NCBI GenBank assembly: GCA_028564705.1
Contig: JAPXFQ010002673.1
Coordinates: 124,001 to 188,000, forward strand
DNA length: 64,000 nt
Reading direction: 5' to 3'
From: Apricaphanius iberus
Taxonomy: Eukaryota > Chordata > Actinopteri > Cyprinodontiformes > Aphaniidae
Positions 1-10,840 of this stretch are shown one piece after another. The translations under genes were made by a program, and so were the position numbers. The first letter of the stretch is position 1. Each line of letters starts with the position of its first letter. The notes below the pieces were generated by a model. That model saw only the letters and a list, made by a program, of their open reading frames with translations, was not told where the DNA came from and made no database searches.

Positions 1-1468
1 AGATAATATATTGGTTTGGACGTTTTTACAGTGGGAATAATCTATTAAATCTATTAATCTACGTGAATTTGTTGAAGAGAGCCTACCTTTTATAAAACCT
101 GTTTGATCAGGGTGGATTATTAGAGGTGTTATTTTCTCTATCCTTCTTGCAAGAGCTTTGCAAATTATTTTCAGATCCACATTGATAAGAGAAATGGGAC
201 GATAACTGGTAGGAGACATAGGGTCTTTTCCTGGTTTTAATAGAAGATTGATGTAGGCAGAATTCATGTTTGGTGGTATTCGACCATTTTCCTTTGTTTC
301 CTGTAACATTTTGTAAAATGTTGGTGCCAGAATATTCCAGAATTCTTTATAGAACATAAAATTCTTTGAAAGTGTTGTTTATTTTTTCAGGGTCATATAT
401 TATATTCCCAATTTTGTCTTTGATTGCAGATATAGTTGTTTTTTCTTTCTTTATTTTTAACTGATTAGCTAAGAAGCTACCTGATTTATTACTATGTTCA
501 AAGTTTTCTATTCTAAGTCTTTGGATTAAGAACTGCGTCCTTTTATTAATAATTTCATTTAACTCTAATTTTGCTTTCCTTATTTTACTTAAGCTCTCTT
601 TATCCAGGGAAGGTTCTAATGATTTAATAGTTTCTTCTAATTCCTGAACATGTTTATTTTCTGTTCTCTTTTTATTTGATGAGAATGAAATTATTTTACC
701 TCTAATCACAGCTTTCCCTGCTTCCCATAGAGTGGATGGCGACATACCAGGGAGATCATTAAATTCCATGTATGAAGCCCATTCTTTTTCAATATATTTA
801 ATAAATTCTTTATCCTTAAGTATTTATATATTAAATCTCCAATTTTTATATTGAAGGGTTGCAATTTTATTTGCTAAATTTAAAGAAACAGGAGCGTGAT
901 CGCTGATAACTATAGGATGTATCTCAGTGTCTGAAATGTCTTTCAACAGTGAGCTGCTGACTAACAAATAGTCCAATCTAGAATAAGAATGATATATTTT
1001 GAATAAAAAGTCTATTTTCTGTCGTTGGGATGAAGCGATCGCCATGCATCGCAGAGTCCATAATCGCGAGAAGAAAGTATGAAAGAATGAGGGGTCGTCA
1101 ACATTTGGACCATATATACTAAGTATACATAACTTTTGGTTATTTATAAATAGTTTTAATATTATAAATCTACCTTCTGGATCTGTAGCTGTGTCTATTA
1201 CTTTAAAATTAGTATTTCTATTCATTAATATTGCTACTCCTCATTGTCTAGAGTTATAGCATGAAGTAAATATATTAGGATACTCTGGTGTTTTTAAATC
1301 ATTAGCTTTTGAACTTGATTTATGAGTCTCCTGCAGTAAGACGACATCTGCCTTCAATCTTGTAAGATGGTTGAAAAGCTTAATCGTTTTATCTCTGGAG
1401 CTAGAGCCACGAATATTCCATGTTAGAAATTTTACAGGATTCATAGAGCTAAGATAAACCTTAGACAT
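1..1468 (-). pseudogene. L1 ORF2 (EN plus N-terminal RT), broken
   Basis: Encodes the endonuclease and RT that nick target DNA and copy the element RNA. Reading from 1468 leftwards, EN opens with a TWNIRG block and LLQETH, which holds the catalytic Glu, and ends with ISDHAPVSL (catalytic Asp and His). The frame is continuous from 1468 to 347 apart from TGA at 1238-1240 (probably an Arg CGA codon lost by CpG decay) and TAA at 824-826. The central EN part with the GDFN motif is missing near 1020-1060. At about 347-365 a deletion shifts the frame between the linker and RT. RT resumes at 346-1 with SYRPISLINVD and PDQTGFIKGR, typical of L1 RT domain 1-2. The catalytic FADD block is outside the window. 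Confidence 0.88.
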
Positions 1469-1852
1469 TTACTATCGCCAAGGATGAATATAGGTGTAAT
1501 TTTGGTTTGTCCATGAAGTTGCCAGATTGAAAAAACCAGAAGCAGAGATAAAGCGAGGGAAATAATGCACCATACAGGTGTGTACAGAATGAAAGTATGA
1601 CGGAAAAACATGAATATGCCATGATAAAAGTCTGTGTGCGTGAGAGAAAAATGAAAAAAGGTGATAAAGAGATTTGGTGGTACAAATGTGAGAAAGAAAA
1701 AAGAGAAAAAGAAAAAAAAACGAAAAAAAGCAATCTAGTGCACAGCTCTGCCCCTACCCACATTAACAAACAAAAACAGCCTGCTGTGCTGTGCTTCTTT
1801 AAACTATAGTTGTCTGATAAAACTAATTCTATCTTGGCTCTGTTAAATATGA
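1469..1852 (-). other. L1 inter-ORF spacer with a pyrimidine-rich tract
   Basis: These 384 bases separate L1 ORF1 and ORF2. On the element's coding strand the middle part (about 1590-1740) is strongly pyrimidine-rich, seen on the plus strand as long A/G runs. Open frames of 70 and 134 codons here look like composition artefacts and match nothing I know. The spacer is longer than is usual between L1 ORFs, so part of it may be inserted sequence. Confidence 0.5.
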
Positions 1853-2638
1853 CTAATAAAGCCAAGGAGTAACCTGAGGGTCCCTAAACAGCTGACCGTT
1901 AACATATAGTTTATCCACACTAACCGTAGCCTTACAGCCCTCACTAATATGTTTTTTTCTAATTGGAAATAACACGCGTCTTCTGTCCAGGATTTCTTTC
2001 AGAAATTGATCATTAACGCTGTAATTCGTCCCCCGCAGCTCTCTCCAGCGTCCTTTAACGTATTCTTTTTGTTTAAAATGTTCAAATTTTGCAACAATTG
2101 GTCGCGAGCGGGTGTTGTTGGGTTTCTTACCTCCGAGCCGGTGAACCCGATGGAAGGTTATGTTTTTAACCGTGTCGCCTGGCAGTTTCAGCTGGTGTTG
2201 AATGAACTTTCGCACGGCTACTTCAGCATCTTTCTCAGCCTGCTCTGGTATCCCAGAAAAAACAAGATTGTCCCTCATTGATCGGGTCTGGATGTCTAGA
2301 ATAGACTCCTTGAAACTTTTGTTTTCTCCAGACAGCTGCTTCATCCCCTCGGTGAGTTTCTTGACATCTTCTTTTAGTGTTTGGTTTTCTGTAACTAGCG
2401 AAGCTACTTGTTGTTGGCTGAAGTCCAGCGATTCCCTCAGAGCCTGAAATTCTTTATGCAGAACCTCCACCAGCGCGAGACGGGTGTCCAGGCTGGTTAG
2501 CTTCTTGTCTATTGAGTCCAGGATGTCGCCGTAGCTTCTATCTGGCGAGTCGGTGGATGTGCTAGCCTCCAAATGAGTGCGCTTCTGCGACGGTGTGCTC
2601 GTTGGTGTATCCGAAGCAGGTTTCCGTGACTTACCCAT
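1853..2638 (-). CDS. L1 ORF1 protein (coiled-coil, RRM-type RNA-binding chaperone)
   Basis: L1 ORF1p forms trimers on element RNA and acts as a nucleic-acid chaperone in the ribonucleoprotein. I place the start at the ATG whose first base is 2638 (MGKSRKPAS), giving about 261 residues. The same frame is open upstream to at least 2686 without another ATG, so a start lost by mutation is possible. Residues about 1-35 are basic and Ser/Thr-rich. About 40-120 form a heptad coiled coil. From about 121 the RRM-like core begins with RDNLVFSGIPE, followed by KNITFHRVHRLG and RPIVAKFEHFKQKE, typical of the Transposase_22 family. The C-terminal domain ends with KLYVNGQLFRDP. No internal stop, so it is the only intact frame of this element. 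Confidence 0.85.
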   Translation of the reverse strand: MGKSRKPASDTPTSTPSQKRTHLEASTSTDSPDRSYGDILDSIDKKLTSLDTRLALVEVLHKEFQALRESLDFSQQQVASLVTENQTLKEDVKKLTEGMKQLSGENKSFKESILDIQTRSMRDNLVFSGIPEQAEKDAEVAVRKFIQHQLKLPGDTVKNITFHRVHRLGGKKPNNTRSRPIVAKFEHFKQKEYVKGRWRELRGTNYSVNDQFLKEILDRRRVLFPIRKKHISEGCKATVSVDKLYVNGQLFRDPQVTPWLY

Positions 2639-2686
2639 AACGATGTTATCAAAGCACTCGTCTAGGTAGCACTCCAGCGAATCCAA

Positions 2687-2794
2687 TGTTTCCTCGTCCA
2701 GGTTGTTTAGAAGAGAAAAAAAAAAAGTAACTTGATGGTTACTTTAGAAGCTGCGTTTGGTTCAAAATGATTGTCTTGTTTTATCTGACTTTGA
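2687..2794. other. Short link between L1 ORF1 and the GC-rich block
   Basis: Holds a poly-A run at about 2716-2727 on the plus strand (poly-T on the element strand). It is AT-rich and has no gene. The ORF1 frame stays open through part of it, so it may contain the real but damaged ORF1 N-terminus. Confidence 0.4.
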
Positions 2795-3700
2795 TTGTAT
2801 ACTTTACCACATAACCGACATGTTCACCTATGCACAGCTCTCGTGAGAACTCAGCAGTGGGCTGCTCTTGCCGGTGTGGGGGCTTGGCAGTCTGCTTGTC
2901 CTCATCCTGGTGGGCAAAGGGGTCTGTCTCCCGGGTGCAGGGGCGGGGTGCTCTATTGGGGCGTCTGTCCCTGGGCCTGGGAGTATGGAGTATAGTGTAT
3001 GTATGGGGGGTATGAATGAGTGTATAGCGTCCTTTTTTCGTATGTCCTGTATTTGTAAGAATGTGTACGCATGAGAGGGAGGGTACGTATGAGTGTCTCT
3101 GTCTGTCTATGTCTACCTGTCAGGTTGGGTGTTTGGCTTCCCTCTGGCCTGATGCGTCTTCTTCCCCTCAGTTACTCCCCGTCAGTGATGGATGCTCCTG
3201 CCCCCTGGTTGATGTTGGCTCTCGATGCCTGGGGCCGGGGGTCCCGGTTGCGGCCCGGCTCGGTCCTGGTGCATGTCTGGCGGGTCCTGGGTGGTCCGGT
3301 GTGTCGGGCGGCCGCTGTTTCAGGCCAACGTCCTCCTTGGATTGACTGGGGCACCTCTTATGGGGGTGGCGGAGTTGTAGAGTAGGTTGGTGCCGTGCCT
3401 GGCGCCCAGGCCTCCTGCCGGTTCCAGGACTTCTGCTGGCTGGTCGGTTCATCTGGGGGGCTCTTTCCGGCATTGGCTGGGCCCCTGATCTTGGCGCCCT
3501 ACTTGGGGCGGGATCTGGACCCAGGAGCTGGAAGATCTGGATGTCCGGGTGCTGGCTGGGCGCGGCCTGGGGAGGGCGTACATCCGTTGTGGCTCTTGCA
3601 GTGGTTCCCTGGCGTGTGGGTGTGTGGGGGCGGGCCGGGTTGTTGGCGGTGGGTCTCTGTCTCTTTGTCCTAGTTGAGCTGTAAGAAGTTCTCTACTATC
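2795..3700 (-). repeat. GC-rich dispersed repeat, candidate L1 5' UTR/promoter
   Basis: A GC-rich island in otherwise AT-rich sequence. The part at about 3270-3660, read on the minus strand, matches 17945-18491 on the plus strand. Both share recognisable conceptual peptides such as RMYALPRPRPAS and HPHKRCPSQSKEDVG in parallel frames. It lies directly upstream of L1 ORF1 in the same orientation, which suggests an L1 5' UTR with promoter activity. The second copy has no L1 downstream, so an independent repeat is also possible. Frames of 60-104 codons here are open because of the base composition and are not called as genes. Confidence 0.6.
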
Positions 3701-3714
3701 CATGACTTATATCT

Positions 3715-4890
3715 AAAATACATTTACAATTTATTCAGGAGACACGCAATGTAAAGCTGTGTATCATCAGCATAGCAGTGGAAATCAATTCCCTGCCTCT
3801 TTATGACATCTCCAAGTGGCAGCATGTAAAGATTAAAAAGTATTGGGAACCCAAACTGAATGACATGAGTTCCTTCGGAGTGAGTATGCATATTTACATG
3901 GTGAGATAATTACCTCAGAGAACTACGAGGCATTTAAGTCTGTGTAATAAAATGTGGAGGTAATCTGTATCAATAGCTGCACTGAGATCCATTAGAACCA
4001 AAACTGAAATTTTCTGCACATAAAAAAATTCACCAGAGGTCATTAACAATCGTCAAAATAAGTGTCTTGGTACTCTGCTTGGTCCTAAAATCAGATTTAT
4101 TTTTTATAAAATATTATGTTAATAAAAAAACAAATTAAACTGAATTAAAAACAACTTTTTCTATAATTGACTTGAAGAAGCTAAATTGGATACTGACCAA
4201 GAATACAAGGATCTAAGCTCCTCTTCTTCAGAGGGGGCTTCACCAGCGTTATAAAGGCAGTTTAGAAAACACCCATTTGAATAAAACAATTCACAATGTT
4301 TAAAAGCTCACATCCAAAGAAGGCATACAATCTCTTAAAAGTAATGTGGGAATTGGATCTAAAAGACAGCTAGTTGGGTTAACTTGAGAGGAAATGATAT
4401 TAAGTGTCTTTGAATCAGCTAGGACTAAAGTTTCCAGTGTGTCGTTGGGAGAAAACTGTGCTTAGACATGTTTATGTAAACATTTTAATAATATAACAGG
4501 TTGCATCTGATAGCACTAATTTTGTTTCTGAATCAGTCATCAGTGTTGCAAGGAGGTATGACGTTTTAAAAAAAATCATTATTAAAAGATAAATTGTTTT
4601 AAAAAGGAATTCAAAAATGTTCTTATTGTCTTCAATGAGGTTTGAAAAGTGAATCGTTCTAGCTCTGTTAACAGTATTATTATAGATTTTAGGTTGTCAC
4701 CATATATTTTAAAATGTATAAGCAGCTTTGTTTTTCTCCTTTTTCACTAGTCTCTCCTGTATTTCTATTTCAGGTCTCTCAGTTCATATTTTAACCATGA
4801 TATTGTTGGCTTTGTTTTCATAGTCATTGTTTTTTTAGTGAGGCTGCTGAATCAATAACTGCCTTTAGCCTGCAGTTAAAATCATCAACA
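3715..4890 (-). pseudogene. Decayed L2-type LINE RT fragment
   Basis: Minus-strand LINE remnant without any long frame. Around 3740-3840 the minus strand reads through an RT palm block with FHCYADDTQLY, preceded by LFNLYMLPLGDV. Around 3970-4030 it reads LVLMDLSAA (motif A region), and at about 4200-4250 the upstream KPPLKK block. Many frameshifts and stops separate these. The YADD catalytic pair is still visible. Further to the right similarity fades into AT-rich sequence, so the right border is approximate. Confidence 0.65.
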
Positions 4891-4912
4891 GTAAAAGTGC
4901 ATGCTGTAGGTG

Positions 4913-5069
4913 AAGGCAAGGCAAGTTTATTTGTAGAGCACAATTCATACACAAGGCAATTCAAAGTGCTTCACAGTTGCATAAATTAAGAAACAGATAA
5001 ACAGAAAAAAAACATCAACAGAAAAAATAATTAGTTACAATAAAAAGCAAGAGTGCAGATAAAATACTT
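4913..5069 (-). repeat. 3' UTR and pentanucleotide tail of L2 copy 1
   Basis: Beyond the ORF2 stop the minus strand carries the conserved L2 3' end: a short stretch resembling GTGCTCTACAAATAAAC, then CTTGC repeats at 4925-4913. In L2-type LINEs the RT recognises this terminal hairpin plus repeat to start reverse transcription. Confidence 0.75.
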
Positions 5070-8000
5070 TCAATTTTCATATGCACGGGTAAAAATAACT
5101 GTTTTCAGCCTGGATTTAAACATTGTTAGAGTTGAGGCTTGTCTCACATCGTCATGAAGACTGTTCCATATTTTAGCTGCCTGAAACTGAAATGCAGCCT
5201 CACTGTGTTTATTGTTGACTCTGGGAACCACCAGGAGACCCCTCCCTGAAGTTCTCAGGGCCTGAGATTGTTCATATGTCTCTAACATGTCAGAGAAGTA
5301 CTTTGGTGCCAAACCATGAAAAGACTTGTACACAAGCAGAGCTGTTTTAAATTCTATTCTCTGAGCGACAGGAAGCCAGTGCAGAGACCGGAGCACTGGA
5401 CTAATATGGTCGGATTTCCTGGTTCTTGTCAGGACTCGAGCAGCAGCGTCCTGGATGTACTGCAGCTGTATAACAGCTCGTTTAGAGAGGCCAGTGAGAC
5501 AGGCCATTACAGTAGTCTAACCTGCTGGAGACAAATGCATGGATAATTCTCTCTAAGTCTGGTTTCCACACTATTCCTCTGATCTTAGCAATGTTTTTTC
5601 AGATGGTATAAAGCTGTTGATGTTATTGCTTTGATGTGGCTGTTTAAGTTCAGGTCTGAGTCCATGATCACCCCTAGATTTCTAACCTGATTTTTAGGTT
5701 GAAGACAGAGAGACTCAAGATGACTGATAAAACTGTCTGTTTTTTTCTGTGGACCAAAAACAATGATCTCAATTTTCTCTGAGTTTAACTGGAGAAAGTT
5801 GTTTTACATCAACACACTGATCTGTTCAATACATTGACAGAGTGTATCTATAGGCCCATGTTCACCTGCTGTCAGTGACACGCAGATCTGAGTGTAATCT
5901 GCGTAGTTATGGGAAGACACATTATTGTTGTTAATTAGCTGACCCAATGGAAGCATGTACAAGGTGAATAAAAGTGGTCCCAAGATTGACCCCTGGGGGA
6001 CTCCACAGGTCATGGGAATTTTGTCTGAGACACAGTTGCCAATTTCGACAAAGTACGTCCTCGTCCAGTCCTCGAGATAGGACTTGAACCAGTTTAGACC
6101 AGTACCAGAGATTCCTACCCAGTTTTCTAACCTGTGAAGTAAGATTCCATGGTCCAATGTGTCACAGGAAGCACTCAGGTCCAGCAGAACTAAAACTGAG
6201 ACTTTGCCTGCGTTGGTGTTCATAAGGATATCATTTGTCACCTTGATTAGAGCTGTCGCAGGCCACGTCCACACTAAGCCGGGTAATGCCTTAAACGTAT
6301 AATTATTTAGTCTACACCCCCCTATCGTCTACACTAACCCGGCGTCGTTTAAGGTCTGAGGCCGGATAACTATTAGCCGGGTAAGAGAGCCGTGTAAATC
6401 TTAATTCAACGGCTAAACGAGCTAGTGTGGACAGCTTCCCAGGATAATGAAAGGAAGTGAATGCTGCGTCAATAACAATACGACACTACAGACAAAGACA
6501 ACAGAGAAGAATAATAAATCGATCTTGTCGTCTGTCCAGACCAAAAACTCTCTCTTCTTCTGAGCAGCTATTGTTCTCTTCGGTTAACGGTACAAGCAGA
6601 TATGTACTGTGCTGTAGAGCTTCTTGTATATATTATGTAGGCGCTGGCATCACGTAGATTATACGCAATTTTCGTGCATATTTTCGCACATGTCCAGTAT
6701 TTGCACAGGTCAGTATGGAATTGCGCAATCACGGGACCTTAAACGGGTCGTAAATGCTCGTGTTGAGTAGATAACATGAGGCGTCTAACTCCCCTTATAA
6801 CCTTATCGGCTTAGTGCGGACGTAGCCTTAGTGCTGTGGTGGGGCCTAAAGCCTGAAGGGAAAGCATCAAACACATTGTTAGACAGAAGAAAGTAAGTTA
6901 GCTGTTAATATACTACTTTCTCTAGGACTTTTCCTAAGAATGGTAGGTTTCATATGGGCCGGTAGTTGCTCAGTACTGTGGCATCAAGGCTGCTCTTCTT
7001 TAGAAGAGGCTTAATGACCGCAGTTTTTAAGGCATGTGGGAATGTTCCAGTTTCAATTGAGATGTTAAATAACTGACCAAGTTGTGGTAACAAGCTGCTC
7101 AGCACAGACTTTAGAAATCGAGTGGGTAATTCATCAAGGCAGCATGTACATGAACTCAGACCAGAGATAACCTTCGGTTGTTTTGTCACTGACAGGTGTA
7201 AAATGTGTCAGCTCAAGGTGTTTATCTGGAAACAGTCTTGCTATTCGTTTTGTGGCAATTATGGCGTTTTTAATGCCTTGGACTTTGTCATTAAAAAATA
7301 TTGCAAACTCATTGCAGTTAGATGCAGAAATTAGTTCTAAGGGCAGTGAAACTTGAGGATTAGTTAATCTGTTCACCGTGGCAAACAGACCATGAGAATT
7401 GTTTTTGCAGTTTGTGATTATTTCAGAGAAATACTTCTCCCTTGCTCCACGTAAAATCTGGTTAAACAAACAAAGCACTTTTTTGTAAACCTCATAATGA
7501 ACCTGGTGCTTTGACTTGCGCCATTTCTGTTCGGCTTTCCGGCACTTCCTTTGTTGTGTCCTGACCAAAACTTGATTTCTCCAAGGTTCCTTTGGCTTAG
7601 TGTTAACCATTTTAACCTTAACAGGAGCAATAGTATCCAAAACATTTACAACCCTTGAAGTGTAAGAGTCCAACAGATTATCAACATTTGAGCTTGGGGG
7701 ATTTTCAAATCTGATCAAGTCCATAAACTGTGTCCTTGTTGTATCATTTATGTGTCTTCTCTGAATAACTCCAGGCCCAACTACTGGTTTGGGTACAACA
7801 GATTGGTCAAAGAAGACAAAGAAATTATCAGATAAAGCAACATCAACAACATTGACATTTGATATATTAACACCTTTTGTAATGACTAGATCTAGAGTGT
7901 GGCCTTGGTTGTGAGTCACTTCACTCATGTGTTGAGTTAAACCAAACATTTCAAGGACAGCACTAAGTTCTTTGAAATGCCTATCATTGGTTACATCCAC

Positions 8001-8616
8001 ATGCACATTAAAATCACCTGAAATTTCTAAACAATCAAATTCCGTGCAAACACATGTAAGTAATTCAATAAAAGCTTCAATAAAACAATTCTGTGGTGGT
8101 TTGTAAATTGTCATATAAAGATTGGAAGATTGAATGATCTCCATTTTGAATGACACATACTCAAACGATGGAAAAAACCCAAATGACAGTTTGTGGGTCA
8201 ATATATTGTCCCTGAGAATGACACAAACACCCCCTCCCCTCTGGTTTTGGTGTGTTTCAGACATAAAATTGAAGTGAGATGGACTAAACTCACTCAAAAC
8301 TGCATTGCCAGTGTTTCTGTCGAGCCATGTTACAGTTAAAAACATAAAATTCACATTATAAGGGGAAATTAAACTATTTACTAAAAATGACTTGTTGTTT
8401 TAATGATCTAACATTGATAACAGCATGTTTGAGATTTATCTGTGTTTGAATAGATGGAATCTTTTTGCAAAGGATATGGATTAAATGTCTTTGGTTACTC
8501 AGTCTGACTGTTCCTCTGTTATCTAATCTACGTGGTTTGACAGTACTGATTGTTTTAGAAGAGCACACCCCCTCTCTGGATTGATTGGGTTTGAGTTTGC
8601 TATGCATGCTAGCCAC
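5070..8616 (-). pseudogene. L2 ORF2 polyprotein (EN-RT), catalytically dead
   Basis: EN/RT polyprotein read from 8616 down to 5070. EN starts with NVRSL; a one-base frameshift near 8399 precedes LTVTWLDRN, where the catalytic Glu of ETWL is now Val. RGGG, SGDFNVHVD and THNQGHTLDLVIT are kept; the final SDH motif reads LSDNFF, so its His is lost. The linker and N-terminal RT ([24 protein letters not shown]) follow at 7189-6950. After the inserted MITE, RT continues at 6274-5804 with [24 protein letters not shown] and YADY in place of YADD. The C-terminal part ([21 protein letters not shown]) is at 5507-5070. Confidence 0.88.
6260..6828. mobile_element. Small non-autonomous DNA transposon (MITE) inside L2 ORF2
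   Basis: The ends are inverted repeats of about 22 bp (6260-6281 against 6807-6828, two mismatches), both resembling GGC(C/T)ACGTCC(A/G)CACTAAGCC. Weaker inverted similarity continues inward for roughly 90 bases, including a shared GTTTAAGGTC. It splits the RT coding sequence exactly where HHSTETALIKV should read through, so it arrived after the LINE. I cannot identify a clean target-site duplication, so the superfamily is open (hAT- or Harbinger-like are candidates). It encodes no transposase. Confidence 0.7.
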
Positions 8617-8956
8617 GCAGAGGCCCTTAACGTCCTAGACAGCAGCAGTGAAGCTCCTGGAGGTAACAGCTGTGGGCACCGGTGGTAGGGGCCGAGCTGG
8701 GGAGACCTTGGCTGGTGAAAAAGGAGGGAGTGGGGCACGATACTTCTTTGGGGACAAGGCCTTGATTTTGACATGGCTGGAGCGTGGGGAACCATTTTAA
8801 TCCCATATTGTACCAAGTTTTCAAAGTGGTTGGGAAATCTCATAAGTGACTCTGGAGACACGAACGATCCTGAAAAGTCTCTGGAAGGTGTAGATGTAGC
8901 AGTAGGGTTCCAGGATGGTGGTGGAATAGATGCGAGTGTTCCTGTGGTTGAATTAT

Positions 8957-9826
8957 TTAATGTTGGTACAGGTGGTGCTGCAGCTGAGTTTTTCCCAGAA
9001 ATTCAGATGCAGGTGGTGCTGCTACTGTGGCTGAATCATTTCTTGTTGATGCAGACGGTGCTGAATTTTTCCCCAGAGATACAGGGGCAGGTAATGCAGC
9101 TGCTGCGGCCGGGTCCATTACTTTTGGTGCAGATGGTGCTGCTGTGGCTGAATCCTTAACTGCGGCGGAGTCCTTTGGTGTAAATGCTGTAGATGCTGAT
9201 GGCACTGTTTTGACTGAATCTTTTGTCGGGGATGCAGGCCAAGCCTTTGCTGGCTAGCCTGGAGCTCTTCTCTCGCTCCTCCCTGCTCTCTCCTGCAGCT
9301 TTAGCCTTCCCTGATTCCGTAGAACATGGAGGAGGTTATCCGTCAGTCGTCTCACTCCACCTCTGCTCAAATGTGGGCCATTTGCTTTAAACAGATCATC
9401 GCGTTGCCAGGACAGATTAAATTTTTCTATAAAATACAGTCTTCTTGACTCACATACTGTGGACAGCCATGTATTCAATTGAAACAGCCGTGAGAATTTG
9501 TTTATCCTCCCGTCAATGTTTGGAATAGGTCCACTGATAAAAGTTTGTATAGCCTCTTTATCCAGACAATCAATTCTCTCAAAAAGTTTATCAAAGTGTT
9601 CTTTCAAGATTTGTGACTGTTTATTTATTACGTCCACTGCACCAACATGTATTACCATTTGTTTAATCCCAGGGTTATTTGTAATTTCCTTGTTTAGAAC
9701 ATCTGTGATATCAGAAACTGTGGCACTCAGATAGATGCTTGTAACAATTCTGTCCATGTTTATATTCGATATGGCTCTGTCTCCAAGCACCAGGATATCT
9801 CTGTTAAACACAGTTTTTCTCTCCAT
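8957..9826 (-). pseudogene. L2 ORF1, SGNH/GDSL-type esterase domain plus Ala/Pro-rich tail
   Basis: ORF1 of CR1/L2-type LINEs often carries an SGNH-hydrolase fold of uncertain role in retrotransposition. This copy starts with MERKTVFNRDILVLGDR, so the catalytic Ser of the GDS block is replaced by Arg. Block III reads VIHVGAVDV instead of HAGTND, and block V reads NGPHLS instead of DGLHLN. A TAG at 9254-9256 ends the first 190 codons, but the same frame stays open to 8957 through about 80 Ala/Pro/Ser-rich codons, so the stop looks secondary. Between 8957 and 8616 the link to ORF2 is frameshifted. Likely non-enzymatic. Confidence 0.8.
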
Positions 9827-9879
9827 CTTTGTTTTGACTTTTTGTTCTCTATTTCTCTCTGATTCTCTTTATTCATTAT

Positions 9880-10070
9880 TCTCAGCTTCTGAGCCAAACT
9901 GGGCCTCAGCACCTCCCTCTGCAGCAGTACGTGTTGACAACACCTCGAACAGCATTATTCTTAGCACAGGGGCCCCACAAGGTTGTGTGCAAACAAGGAA
10001 GATTCCGACCACCCATCCTGACCACCTTCTACACCTTCTATGTATATTGATAGATAGAATCTAGTAGACG
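9880..10070 (+). pseudogene. Short RT motif fragment of another LINE
   Basis: On the plus strand about 20 codons read VDNTSNSIILSTGAPQGCV, the RT motif around (T)GAPQG found in several fish LINE lineages, in the opposite orientation to the neighbouring L2. The match breaks off after GCV and the following bases do not continue the RT. It is a small chimaeric remnant beside the 5' end of the minus-strand L2. Confidence 0.5.
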
Positions 10071-10836
10071 TCTAGTGCCCACCCAAACTGGTTCCCTCTT
10101 AGGGTGCTATATATAAAAGATGGCTAATGTTATTAAGGCTATAACCTAACACTAGCCTTAAGCTAAATTATTAGGATGTATACTAACCATACCATGGTAA
10201 GTCATACTTTTAAAAAAACTCCTGGGGCCACCATTCTCCCGAAATTCTCCCGATATTTGATATCATGTACACTCCCTGTTTCTAATGTGAGAGGGATCGA
10301 GAATAAAACGTGTTACATTCTAAATACGTGAACAGTTTCTTCATTCTGGACATGAAAATCAATCACATTTGGCGAAAGTTGCCGTTTTGAATCAAAATGC
10401 TGTTGAACAGCAGCACGGGGGTATTTTCTTTCCTGCCGTCTTGCTGTATTAAAGTTATTTGTAAATTTCCCGCATTTTATGATCATAAGGAAATCCTCTG
10501 CCTCTCAGTTCAGAGAAGTGCAAGAGCTTCTGCCTGCTGCAGTTACAGTGGCAGGTCTCACAAAGTCAGCTCCTAGAACAGGAGCAACAATAAGATGCAC
10601 CTGGTGAAGACACAGTCGCTCAAAAACCAACTAGAAGACATGTAAATATATCAGGGAAATGGGATAGCACATTTCCTTCCCTCCAGAGGAACTGGACATG
10701 GCGCAGCATCAACACAGGTAGGCGCGGTTCTGTTCACTTAGTGACTAGTGGCAGATTAAAAAATCTTAAATAAGAGGTAGCCTACTCCATCCGCCTCTGT
10801 CTCCCCTTGGATTAGAGTATGAATTAATAATTATAT
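10071..10836. other. No gene recognised
   Basis: AT-rich intergenic sequence without a long frame or a repeat I can name. It ends at the TTAA target of the next element. Confidence 0.6.
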
Positions 10837-10840
10837 TTAA

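Larger units (their letters stand above)
1..2686 (-). mobile_element. L1-clade LINE retrotransposon, truncated by the left window edge
   Basis: Minus-strand non-LTR retrotransposon with the L1 order ORF1, spacer, then ORF2 with an apurinic endonuclease (EN) followed by RT. The right part holds ORF1, the left part EN, the linker and the start of RT, and the RT core lies beyond base 1. ORF1 is open, but ORF2 has two in-frame stops and two deletions, so this copy cannot move by itself. The GC-rich block at 2795-3700 lies where its 5' UTR would be. Clade assignment rests on the L1-type RT motif and the coiled-coil ORF1; I cannot name the fish subfamily. Confidence 0.9.
4913..9826 (-). mobile_element. 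Near full-length L2/Maui-type LINE, copy 1 of the family with a CTTGC tail
   Basis: Minus-strand non-LTR retrotransposon: ORF1 with an SGNH/GDSL-type esterase at the right, ORF2 (EN, linker, RT, C-terminal domain) in the middle, and the 3' end at about 4913-4925 in short CTTGC repeats. The same tail type ends the copies at 31270-36004 and 55475-60760. A small DNA transposon interrupts ORF2 at 6260-6828. Catalytic residues of EN and RT are mutated, ORF1 has a stop, and frames are shifted, so it is a dead copy. Confidence 0.88.

Noticed and set aside
6457..6657. 66-codon frame inside the MITE at 6260-6828
   Set aside because: No transposase similarity and no relation to the surrounding LINE.
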